A program made the translations under genes and the position numbers. Below, in pieces: positions 32,350 through 42,309 of a DNA stretch of 64,000 nt; position 1 is the stretch's first letter, and each line of letters starts with the position of its first letter. The DNA comes from Chrysaora quinquecirrha (lineage: Eukaryota; Cnidaria; Scyphozoa; Semaeostomeae; Pelagiidae). The notes under the pieces are model-generated. The model had not been told where the DNA came from. It worked only from the letters and a program-made list of their open reading frames with translations, and searched no databases. The stretch covers positions 459,635 through 523,634 of the forward strand of contig JACTAT010000024.1 in assembly GCA_014526335.1 (NCBI GenBank). The letters run 5' to 3'.

Positions 32350-33239
32350 AACAGTGTTGAGTTCCATTGACTTCTAACATGTAATGAATAACATAGATAA
32401 TCATCATGTCTGCATGTGGCCCATCCATTCATTGTGAGAAGTATGTGCATTCCCGACAAGATATTGTGAGCAACTTTTTCAGATAAAATACTTTATTGAA
32501 AGCTCCTATGGAGTTCTAAAAAGGTGAAGAGAATGTGATCATAAATTAATTTTGATTTCAGCCTCTGGAAGGGGGCATGTCCTACTGCTTTTAGGGTGTG
32601 CACATAACAAACATGAACTACTTCTTCTTAATAAACATACTTCTCAGAATGGTAAGAGGCCTAACTGCATATTTTATTTTAAGATCAAGAACATTTGAGT
32701 TTTTACCAGTGATCTTTTATATAAGAACCTACTGCATTTGCCAGGCTGAAGTGGTTCTTATAAATATGGTGCTTTATTGGTCAAAAATCAGCCTGGAGGT
32801 TCTTAATCCGCAGTTTCTTTTATGCGGGTTTTTACTGTATTGCTTAGCTTTGAGGCTAGTAAGACGGGCCTCGCAAACTTCATGTGGCCAAGAAACAGTT
32901 TTTTTCAATACAAATACATAACATTTTTTTAAATCTCTCCCAATGGACTGTGGAATGGTTTAAAAATTAGGGCTACGAGTGCAGCGAGCAAAATTTGGGT
33001 TCATTTTTGAAACCACACCATTTAGAAGCTCGCAAATGCTCCATTATGAAAATTCCAGTTATCCAGACACTAACTATTCCAAAATTCTACAGAGAAAGCA
33101 ACTTCTCCAGCCTAGGAGACAAGGTCCATCCAATTGTCCATGACTTTTACCCCAAAGGAAAGACAGTATACGTGATCAGGCAAGCCTCAATCAACAGAAT
33201 GGGGAGAGCATGTACGTTGTAATTTCATCTTTTCAACGG

Positions 33240-36130
33240 TAACTTGTGAGCAGTGTAAGCCAAAACCATCTAGGGGGGTCGGGGGATGCTCCCCTGGAAA
33301 ATTTTTCAAAATACCGGCCCTTGTTTGGCTTAGATTGGCATTTTTTTCATATACGTTACAAAAAACTTCAGAAACGACTTCAACTTAGATGAGCAAATAG
33401 ATGGCTTCAGCACTATCTAGTGGGGGAGCTTAACACTAGAATCGTGCAAAATGTGATACCAGCATGAAACTCGGTAGAAATAGGCAGTTTGATACGCTGA
33501 AAAAGATAGGATGTAGACCCACGCTGAAAAATGCCCCTTTGTTCTATTTTTAGACTGGGGTACTAGCTCCCAGGCCTCTAAAAGGAAAGTTGGAATACCT
33601 TTGCTGTATATCAAGATAAGAACATGAAACTTGGTAGAAATAGACAGTTTGATATGCTGAAAAAGATAGGATGTAGACCCAGGCTGAAAAATACCCCCTT
33701 GTTCTATTTTTAGACTGGGCTACTAGCTCCCAGGCCTCTAAAAGGAAAGTTGGAATACCTTTGCTGTATATCAAGATAAGAACATGAAACTTGGAGAAAA
33801 AGACAGTTTCATGCGCTGAAAAAGATAGGATGTAGACCCACAGTGAAAAATGCCCCCTTGTTCTATTTTTAGACTTGAGTACTAGCTCCCAGGCCTCTAA
33901 AGGGAAAGTTGGAATACCTTTGCTGTATATCAAGATAAGAACATGAAACTTGGTGAAAAGGGGTAGTTTGACACGCTGAAATAGATAGGATATGGAAAAC
34001 GACTGAAAAATGCCCCTTTTTGCTATTTTTAGAATTGGGTAATTGGTATCAGACCACCACGTACGCCACAACAGTAGTTTTGTTATCTGTGCTATTTTTA
34101 GCCTGGGGCCATTTGATAACAATATAAGCTGTTAACAGTAGTTTTATTGTAAAATGAAATTCGGGCATCAAACTTTGCGAAAAGGGGCTGTTTAATAAGG
34201 TAAAGAAACCATTCCAAAGAAACTGGGAACCAGTGCGTGAAGCTTCAAACAATCATGCTCATGAGCCACACATTCAAATTTTCCCTAAGGGTCATCACAC
34301 CACGCGTGCGATATGAAATAGGCACATCCATAAATCTATGACAACGGTCCTTTCAGGTCAGCCAACAACATCAGCAAACCGATAGGGTTGCCATCACGCG
34401 TAGTGTAATACAGGGCTGGTTACAATCAACAGTCTACAACAATATATACAGTTAGCCCACCTTATGGCCTTTGGAAAACCACGACGGCGTAAAAATTGGT
34501 GGTGTTAACATCATGAACATCAAATACGCTGGTGACACAGACGCTACAGAAGCTAGTAGATTGTTATGTCAAGGAGAATGATGATGCTGGGGTGGCACGA
34601 GTGGCACTTAACACAAAGAGAAACGAGACGATGGTCCTAACGAAGCTTAAAGATGTTCCCAAGTGCAAGATCGATATAAACGGCGTGCAGCAAAAACAGG
34701 TCTAACTATTCAAATCCTTGGATCCTTCGTTAGGTAGTACCGGAAACAAGGAGAAGAAATAAAGGCCAGAATAGAAATAAAGGCAAGTCAACATCACGGT
34801 CATGCAACAAGCAGCAGACGAGTCCTTCCATTACTTGAAGAAGAAGAAGATCCTTAGCAGACCTGAAACTAAGGATCAGTCACTCTTGGGTTACTTTTCC
34901 TCGCTTGACAGCTATAAAAATCACAATTTAAAAGAAATCTCACTTGCTCAAAATGCTAACCATTGGTCGTTTGATAAATTGTACTCCATCTCATCCCTCT
35001 AAGCATTTATTCACTGTACTTACTTCGTGTTATGTTGGATGTTATCATTATAAATATCCCTGGTCTAAAAATTGTACAAATGGGCATTTTTAGGTCGTTG
35101 TCAATATCCTATCTTTCTCAGTGTGTCAAAATATCGCTTTTCACCACTTTGATATATGTATCACAATACATATTAGAACTACTGTTATAGCTTATGTAGA
35201 GGTCTGATACCAATTACCCCAATCTAAAAATAACACAAGGGGGTATGTCTCAGTTGTGGTCCACATCCATCCTTTTTAGCATCTCATACTACCCCTTTTT
35301 CGTCAAGTTTAATGCATGTGCAATTCATATTAGAACTACATTTGTAGTTACGTAGAGGTCTGATACCAATTACCCCAATCTAAAAATAACACAAGGGGGT
35401 ATGTCTCAGTTGTGGTCCACATCCATCCTTTTTAGCGTCTCATAACCCCTTTTTCGTCAAGTTTCATGCATGTGCAATTCATATTAGAACTACAGTTGTA
35501 GTTACGTAGAGGTCTGATACCAATTACCCAAATCTAAAAATAACACAAGGGGGTATGTCTCAGTTGTGGTCCACATCCATCCTTTTTAGCATCTCATACT
35601 ACCCCTTTTTCGCCAAGTTTCATGCACGTGCAATTCATATTAGAGCTACAGTTGTAGTTACGTAGAGGTCTGGAACCAATTACCCCAGTCTAAAAATAGC
35701 ACAAAGGGACATTTTTCGTTTGGGGTCTGCATCCTATCTTTTTCAGCGTATCAAACTGTCTATTTCTGCCAAGTTTCATGTTCTTATCTTGATAAACAGC
35801 AAAGGTATTCCAACCTTCCTTTTAGAGGCCTGGGAGCTAGTACCCAAGTCTAAAAATAGAACAAGGGGGCATTTTTCAGCGTGGGTCTACATCCTATCTT
35901 TTTTAGCGTATCAAACTGCCTATTTCATGCTGGTATCACATTTTGCAGGATTGCACTATTTTTATGTGTTAAGCTCCCCCACTAATCATGGTTGAACTTT
36001 TTCAAATTTGTCCAAGTTTCGCTCTACAGTAACTCCTAATCAAATTGTTGGGACTAACGTTGCCAATAAGGTAAAATTTTTGGACCGACTAGATCGACTG
36101 ACAAAATATTGAGGGTGTCACACCCCGACC
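33240..36130. repeat. Large palindrome with inverted arrays of about 150-160-bp repeats
   Basis: The left arm (33419-34060) has about four direct copies of a unit containing GATAGGATGTAGACCCA, CTATTTTTAGACTGGGGTAC and AGCTCCCAGGCCTCTAAAAG. The right arm (35040-35985) has about six copies in the opposite orientation. Outside the arrays the arms still pair, for example GGGGGAGCTTAACAC (left) with GTGTTAAGCTCCCCC (right). The centre holds a LINE remnant. All lies inside the hAT-like element. Confidence 0.8.
34310..34800 (+). pseudogene. LINE reverse transcriptase scrap
   Basis: Broken frames read VNIMNIKYAGDTDATEAS (normally YADDT; the first Asp is Gly here), NTKRNETMVLTKLKD, CKIDINGVQQKQV and FKSLGSF, the post-catalytic region of an RTE/L2-like RT. 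No endonuclease or tail is present. It sits between the two repeat arms of the palindrome. Confidence 0.6.
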
Positions 36131-39100
36131 CCCCTCTAATGTGCGCCCCTGGCTTTAGATCTTTGAGAGGGAATGGATACTTATTTAATATGATGAGAGG
36201 GAGGGATGATTGTTTTTTGAAATAACAAGTTTTTTTAAAAAAGTTAAGGCAAAGGGCGCACCGGGGAATTTCCCAGTGTCCTGTTGGGCCAGTCCCCTTC
36301 TGCTTCTGGAAACCAAAACTGGAAAGGGAACTACACATGTTACAGGTGGGATTATCATTCAACGATGCAATTCTGAGGCTGGAGAAACAGATTAAAGAGG
36401 AAATTTGGCCAGATCATCAACATTGAAACTGAGCGCAGATGAAATTAAACCTTATTTTCTTCGACAAAAAGTCACTGTTGATCTCAAGGAAGAACTCAAT
36501 GAAATATCCATTGAGCACTCAGATTATCTGTCAATGCAAGACAGAGGAAAGAGACTTGATCTTGCATTAGTAATGTCTTCAAAGGTCAGCAAAGGGAATG
36601 TCTTTTGCCAAACTGGACAAGTTTTAACACTTTGGTTCAAAAAAAGAAAATCCCAGTTTTGTCAAGGATTGGATATTTGCCAATCATTAATGCCCCTCCA
36701 ACAGAAATATCATCTGTCAATGCTATATTGGAACGTAGTACACAAATAGCAGACAAGTCAAGTTGTCGCTATGTCTGTCTCGTCTTTGATGAAGCTGTTT
36801 TTGCAAAGATACAAACAAGTCCACTGAAAAGAGACAGCTTATCTGAATAGGTTCGTAGTTCGTCTCGGAGAATTTCACATGGCTATGTCATTCTGTGGTG
36901 CAATCGCAAAGTTATTTAAGGATGCAGGATTGAAGGTAAATATTAAAAAAAATATTTTTAGCCATAATTAATCACCTAATTAAAATTGGTTGCTATCTCT
37001 TTCTTGAAACAAATCCGCCTCAGAGGTCTTGAGTTAAGTGAGTATGATGTGCATGAAATCCATTGGAATTTTTTTTCTTTTTGTTTCATTATCTGACGGT
37101 GGAAATGGCAAAAATTTCATAATTAATGAAATTAATTTATTCAAGGACTTGCTCGTTGAATCTGAGATTGTTGCAGAAGGATCCATTAATGGAGTTTTGA
37201 AAGGAAAACATTACAATCGAAGTGTGTGTGCACATAAAGTATTATACGAAGCATTCACACACATGCTATTTGATATGCATCTGCAGTCACTGCCTTCAGA
37301 ATCACAGGATAACATACTAGAGTTCATTGGTAAAGTATATTTTTGATATTCATAATTGATTTTGGTTGTAATTCCTTTTTGAAATTAATAAACTCTATTA
37401 TAATTAAAGATAATATGATGCAAAAAATGAAGAACTGTATTAAGCAAAATAAAAATTTTTTATTTCCCTTCATGCAATTCACATACTTTTACCATTAAAT
37501 CAATACATTCTTTACTAGAAATTGATGATATCATTCAATTTTGTAGAGTGTATGGCTGAAGCATACCCAGGTGAACAATTTGAGCACTACGTCCTCTCTC
37601 CAAACTTCGAGTCTATTCAGAATGATTTCGATGCCTTTGTGGAGGAGATTTTTTATTTGGAGATGGTACAGATTCTTCTTCTGTTCATCCGAGCAACACG
37701 AGAAAACAATTGGGAGTTGCATCTATCAGCAGTACGGTCCATGCTACCTTGGTTTTTCGTTACAGATCCTGTCAATTATGGGAGATACGGATCTATCTAT
37801 TGGCTGGAGATGATCCCTATCAATTCAACACACCCAGGTATATGTTTTATAGTTGTAGAGATGACAAATGTTGTGAAAGTCGTTATGATAACTGTTTTGT
37901 TTAATTCATCATTGTTTTTTGACACAGGACCAGGCAACCCATGGAGAGTACTGGATATTGATAAGATCCATCGTCAATTGGGAGCACGGCTTTGCGATGC
38001 ATTAATTGGATATCATGCATTTACAGGTATTTGCAAACTGAGGGCTCTCCATAAAATCAGTTGTATAAATTGGTTCTTACATATTCTCAAGCGCCAAGAG
38101 CTCTGTCATATTTATTCATAACTACCATTACTCTATTACATTTCTAGGCTGTGACAGTACAAGTGCTTTTCACTCAAAGGGAAAAGTTAAACCCTTCAAG
38201 GTTTTGGATAGTAATTCTGATTTCCTTAGTACATTCCAAACTATTGGCTCCACTTTCTCTTGGAACGCTTCACTGGAAAAGCAGGTTGAAAGATTCGTCG
38301 GTGTACTATATCAGCAAAAAAAGAAGAAAATGTTGATATTGCCCAATATAATATTTTTCGGCTTGGGAGATATTGTGGGACTGACATGCCATGCACAAAA
38401 GATGTATTGAAGAAGCACTTGAGCCGAGTAGTTTACCAGGCTGCAATCTGGAAGCAGTGTCTAATCCCCGTGATGAACTGCCCAGACATTGATCAACAGG
38501 GCTGGAGTGTGGACAAGGAAGGGAGTGTGAAGGTAGACTGGATGGACTTGCCACCTGCCCCAGATGGAATATTGGAAAATGTTCAGTGCTCCTGCAAAAA
38601 AGGCTGTGCCTCAAACAGATGCTCATATCAAGAAGCAAATTTACAGTGCACAGGTCTCTGTCGATGCAGTTCATGCGAAAATAGTATGGCCAGCAGTGGA
38701 GACGGAGCTGAAAGTAATTGCAGTTATTACAGTACTGATGCATCAGAAACAGATGAAAGTGACGTTGATGATTAACATTTTACTTTAATAACTATTATTA
38801 CTAAGATTTTTGCTTCATACCTCATTGTTTATGCAGGTAAAACAAGTTCTCAAATTGGCCCCCTTCGACTGGGTCCCTCTTGGAGGTTTCATTTCTCGAT
38901 TAGTTGATTCATGAGCCAATACCCTAGAGACCTATGCATTAGATAGTTTAAGTAAAAGATTCGATGTAATTGTCTCTTCTCAAGTTTTGTTACGTTTTGT
39001 GTAGCTTTCTAGCGACTTTTACATCTAAGTCTCATTATCCTCCGATCATCCTCTCTGCTAAGAAGTCCCAGAGATCGTGATTGGCACAATTTAGAAGATT

Positions 39101-39448
39101 TAAGTTGTATTTAAACTATTGCCTAAAACATACACAAAACTAATTGCAGTTTTCGTACTAAAGCAACTGCTGTTGTATTCCAACATACAAATGTTCCTTC
39201 GCAGCTACGATACAAAGGAGTCCTGTTCCCACACTTCTAACTAGTAACTAAATGCCCCAATTTTTTATAATTCAAACTTTTTTTAACCTAAAGAGCATTT
39301 GGAAGTATAGTTTCCTTCAACTCAGCATATGTAACTCACTTTGCTCATTGATTTTTTATATTGATGATGTCATAGATCTATTACCAACTTTACCCCCTCA
39401 TTTCATGATATTGTGCAAACATATCATTAAGGGGTTCATGGTTTCTGG

Positions 39449-39945
39449 TTAGCAATGTGTTAAGCTACATTTCTGCGCAAAAAGTTTTATTCTCGCCATA
39501 TGTGCAGCAGAAATGGATTTCTGGACCGGAAAGAATGCCACACGTGACGGCCTAATGCTTTCCCATGAAGAGTGCTTGCTTCTCAGATACAGCAGTTGGT
39601 TCTCCTGTATATCAATTCGAGGCCTCCCCCTTTCCCCAGTGTTAACTGGTTCCATGTGATACCCCTGGCAACCATTCAGTGCAATGGCATGAATCATGTT
39701 AGCCACATATCTCTTTCTATCAACAAACAGTCCTGCCAATTATGACAATTTATCACCCTATCACAAATCATGCTGAACGAAAAGCAAATATCATGCAACC
39801 GTCTGTCAAGAACATCAAGTCTATCTAAAGACTCGTTTCCAGAATTTTCTGCTGTAGTTTATCTAACCTCTGCAAGAACGGTTTTGCAGCCCTGCACAAA
39901 AGCATCAAAATCTCTCTGTCTGGGTGGTACCACTATATCCGCCAT
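39449..39945 (-). pseudogene. Integrase-type transposon protein, N-terminal part
   Basis: It starts at ATG 39945 with MADIVVPPRQRDFDAFVQG and reads through one TAA (after VLAEVR) and one frame change near 39735 into DRKRYVANMIHAIALNG, then GERGRPRIDIQENQLLYLRS. The GRPRxxIxxxQLxYL block precedes a homeodomain-like helix-turn-helix in a family of animal integrase-core (rve) proteins found in Ginger-like and other elements. The catalytic core itself is not visible; 38800-39440 reads poorly. Its position at the right terminus, opposite the CXC gene, suggests it was the element's recombinase. Confidence 0.5.
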
Positions 39946-40014
39946 CCTTAATCCTTGCTGCAAATACTCACAATTAACGTTTCTCAAGTAAAACGATTAT
40001 AAGAATGTATTTCA

Positions 40015-40219
40015 AACAGAATGATTTCAGATGAGAATGAAAATGTTTTAATTAGAATGCATTTATTTTTCCAGGGCATGCACTTTTAGTCAGAATGAAT
40101 GTTTGAATGCATTTATTTCAAACAACGTGCATTTTAATGAGAATGAATTTTAGAAAATTAGAATGAATGTTTGAAAATTAGCAAGTGTTTTTAAAAATTA
40201 GAACGGATTTTCATAAACT
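40015..40219 (-). repeat. Right inverted terminal array
   Basis: This is the mirror of the left array, with units such as GAAAATTAGAATGAATGTTT and TTTTAATGAGAATGAATTTT. The outermost 30 bases align with the left terminus with about four mismatches. It starts about 70 bases outside the ATG of the minus-strand integrase-type frame. Confidence 0.75.
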
Positions 40220-40389
40220 CATTTAAGCCAGAAGCAACGTTTCCGGGCATAAAAAAAAAACCTATCCAAAAGCTAGCTGTAACCCTGGACCTAGACTAGC
40301 CTTTTCTTTTAAGCTGGTGTTAGATTAAAATACGTCTCAGGGTGGATTGATTATACTAATGCATACTACTAGGCTTTTAGATAAAAGGT

Positions 40390-42308
40390 CTAATAGCACG
40401 GTATTTCATTATATCTGGAAGATTGTAAATAATATGGTTCAATCATACCATAGTTCTGTTGTATCGGATTCTGGTATGGTGAAAGTTGTTGGAAATGAGC
40501 CTGGCCAGGAATCTGTTGAGGGGGTTTATATTGAAGAAAGCTGATCGGTTGTTGGTTCAGCATCGTCATATTTGAAGGCTTTGGCATTTGATTTTGAGTT
40601 GGGTAGAAGTGTTTGAGGGATGATATGTTGCTGAAGCTGGTATGGTTGAAATTGGTGTGGCTGTTGTTGAAGTTGTTGTTGTTGTGATGATTGCTGCTGT
40701 TGTTGATTGATCTGGTTTAGTTGAGATTGCTGAGGTTGTTGATGTTGTAGCTGTTGCTGCTGGTGTGTTGGTTGCTGTTGTTGATAATGCTGCCGCTCGT
40801 GTTGTTCTTCATTAATTGGGTTTACTTGGTGGTTTCCTTGGTTGTTTGAAATTGGTGGTAGGTGGAAGTTTCTTTGACGTATTTGCCTTGATGTTTGAGG
40901 AGGTTCTCTATTAGGCGTACTTGAAATTTCTGACTAGCACTGATGTGCCTCTTTCTGTGAGGTGTAGTCCGTCACGTCTTAAATCTGGGTCTGTCAATGT
41001 GCTGGTATTGTCGATTATAAAATACTCTAGGCGACTTGCCATGATTCTCAGGTTGTCATTAATGAAATCGATTTTTTCTTCGAATTCTGGATCGCGGTCT
41101 TCATTTCTGACCTCTGTTGGTAGAATGTTGGATATTAATAATTTTGCCTGTGGATATTTTTCTTTGATGTATTTTATCAGGTCTTCGAATAATGCAACAA
41201 TTTCAGATTCTGTTTCAGATCTAAGATTATTTGTGCCTGCGTGAATTAATATTGTTTCGACATTTACTAATTTTAACATTGCAAGATGGGATTTGATACC
41301 TTGGATATTCCGCCCCCGAAGTGTTCTTATTTTCGTGTAACCACTTCTGTCAAATTTCTTTGGGTAAATTCCTTGTATGATGGAATCACCAATTATAAAG
41401 GTCTTGCACTCGATCTCCGTTATTTGACGTGATGAGTTGCCATTGTTGATTTGTCTTTGGCTCCTGCGGTTGATGACAGGAATAAAATCATCATCAGCTG
41501 CTTCTTCTGCTGGAGATCGTTCTTGCAGGCCAGGTTGTACTGCTTGGGCTTGGTCCGTAATCGTTGCCTGAGGTTCCGTAGTATTCGAGCACGTTATATT
41601 TTTGTTTACATCTTGTAGTTCGTCCTTGACATATCGTCGCAATTCAGAAAGGGATTGGTGAATTTTCCTTTGATTTTCCGAATTTTTTTCTATGTGGGAT
41701 TTCAGTTCTTCCATTTCTGTAGTGAGGCTTTCTATTTTTATTGTTGTAAATTTGTTAGTATTTTTTTCTATTGTTTGTTCATCGTACAGGTTTTGCTGAA
41801 TTTTTGTAATAATGCTTTTTGTTTCTTAAATTTCTGTAGACATTTCTTTTTTTAACATTTTGGCTAGGGGGCAATCAAGATCTATTTTATCCTCTGTAAG
41901 CTTATGTTGATTCTGTGGATGTTGCTTAACTTCGTTGCTTGTCTCGTGAGCCAATTTCTCAACTGCATTTAACCTCTCTATTAGATCCGAAATTGTTTCT
42001 TTATTTCTCGTTACTTCGTTTTTTAGCCTTTCGTTCTCCTCTTTGAGAAGATATATCTCTTTTTCTAGTATGATTTCTTCAAGTATGCTGTCGCTACCGA
42101 TTGTGCCGATAGAATACTCGTCTGCGATTTCTTCATACGTTTGTTCAGTTTCGTTTCCTTTGAAAGATTCAATATTGTTTGTATTGTCTTCTTCAGAATT
42201 ATAACTCTCAAACATATCATTTTGGCTTTGTTGCAGCATAATTTCAAAGCCTTTCAATTCACTGTTTTTTGACTTCAACTCAACTTCCACATCACCAACG
42301 TGGATCAT
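40390..42308 (-). pseudogene. LINE ORF1: coiled coil, SGNH esterase domain, Q-rich tail
   Basis: The minus-strand frame from 42308 has a leucine-rich coiled coil (LLKEENERLKNEVTRNKETI) and one in-frame TAA at about 41826, after which the same frame continues to 40911. The esterase domain shows TFIIGDSIIQGIYPKKF with the nucleophile Ser, TILIHAGTNNLRS and DGLHLTERG with the Asp/His pair. Past 40911, a shifted frame gives a Gln-rich tail encoded by CAA/CAG-rich DNA (40590-40800). Esterase ORF1s are typical of CR1/L2/Rex-type LINEs. ORF2 is absent; the large element ends 170 bases downstream and may have separated them. Confidence 0.8.
40590..40800 (-). repeat. CAA/CAG-rich low-complexity tract encoding poly-Gln
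   Basis: On the minus strand the DNA is an irregular run of CAA, CAG and CAT codons (QQQQQ with H, P, L). On the plus strand it appears as TTGTTGTTG and TGCTGCTG. It is the C-terminal tail of the esterase-type ORF1. Confidence 0.8.
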
Positions 42309-42309
42309 C

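Larger units (their letters stand above)
29894..32837 (-). mobile_element. pogo/Tigger element with divergent HIRAN ORF
   Basis: The terminal inverted repeats begin CAGTAAAAACCCGCATAAAA on both ends (a perfect match over at least 23 bases). The right side is followed by TA; the left is preceded by AA, so the TA duplication has one mutation. Sub-terminal GGTTCTTATA-type words occur near both ends. Inside are a minus-strand transposase (31777-30029) and a plus-strand HIRAN frame starting at 31943, head to head. Confidence 0.85.
29826..36302. mobile_element. hAT-like element nested in the large element, with exact 8-bp target duplication
   Basis: CTTCTGGA occurs at 29818-29825 and again at 36303-36310, immediately outside inverted ends CAGTGGCGGACTGGC (left) and CAGAAGGGGACTGGC (right, reverse-complemented). 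Host gene coding is continuous across the duplication (NDDF before it, GKGTTHVTGG after it). CAG ends and an 8-bp duplication are typical of hAT elements. No hAT transposase lies inside; the content is a Tigger element, a palindromic repeat block and a LINE scrap. Confidence 0.85.
28759..38775 (+). pseudogene. Spliced gene of the large element, C-terminal CXC-like cysteine domain
   Basis: Exon segments: 28759-29040 (VGIRDKDCVAIEVHYHKKCY, a Cys/His start common in invertebrate TE genes), 29033-29820 (VTPWPPLAADITEDN, SISFAMAIRQLTGSSNVLKL, FGHCLSH, SWDNDDF), then beyond the insertion 36311-36940 (GKGTTHVTGGIIIQ, RIGYLPIINAPPTEISS), about 37100-37337, 37546-37840, 37928-38028 (LCDALIGYHAFTG) and 38148-38775. 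The last exon continues with CDSTSAFHSKGK and ends with a cysteine cluster, CSCKKGCASNRCSYQEANL then CTGLCRCSSCEN, similar to tesmin/CXC DNA-binding repeats. Frameshifts lie near 29035, 36395, 36600 and in an A-run near 38325. The parent family recurs in fish and cnidarian predictions, but I know no functional name. Confidence 0.6.
28580..40219. mobile_element. Large DNA element bounded by inverted arrays of about 20-bp units
   Basis: The left terminus reads AGTTTATAAAAATTCGCTCT and the right terminus, reverse-complemented, AGTTTATGAAAATCCGTTCT. Both run inward for 180-205 bases as arrays of imperfect units around ATTCTAATTTTAAAAA. Between them lie a plus-strand spliced gene (28759-38775) and a minus-strand integrase-type N-terminus starting at 39945 and pointing inward. 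A 6.5-kb insertion (29826-36302) is nested in the gene, so the element itself is about 5.2 kb. No target duplication is obvious (TTTGCT on the left, CATTTAAG on the right). I cannot assign it to a named superfamily. Confidence 0.6.

Noticed and set aside
34802..35002. 66-residue plus-strand frame
   Set aside because: It follows the LINE scrap within the palindrome centre, starts with low-complexity Lys runs and shows no conserved motif.
33419..35985. CRISPR-like or other short regularly spaced repeats
   Set aside because: The units are about 150 bases, contiguous, diverged and inverted between arms. There are no short identical repeats with unique spacers, and the DNA is eukaryotic.
28573..40230. 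Target-site duplication for the large element
   Set aside because: I compared TTTGCT on the left with CATTTAAG on the right and found no convincing match, so none is claimed.
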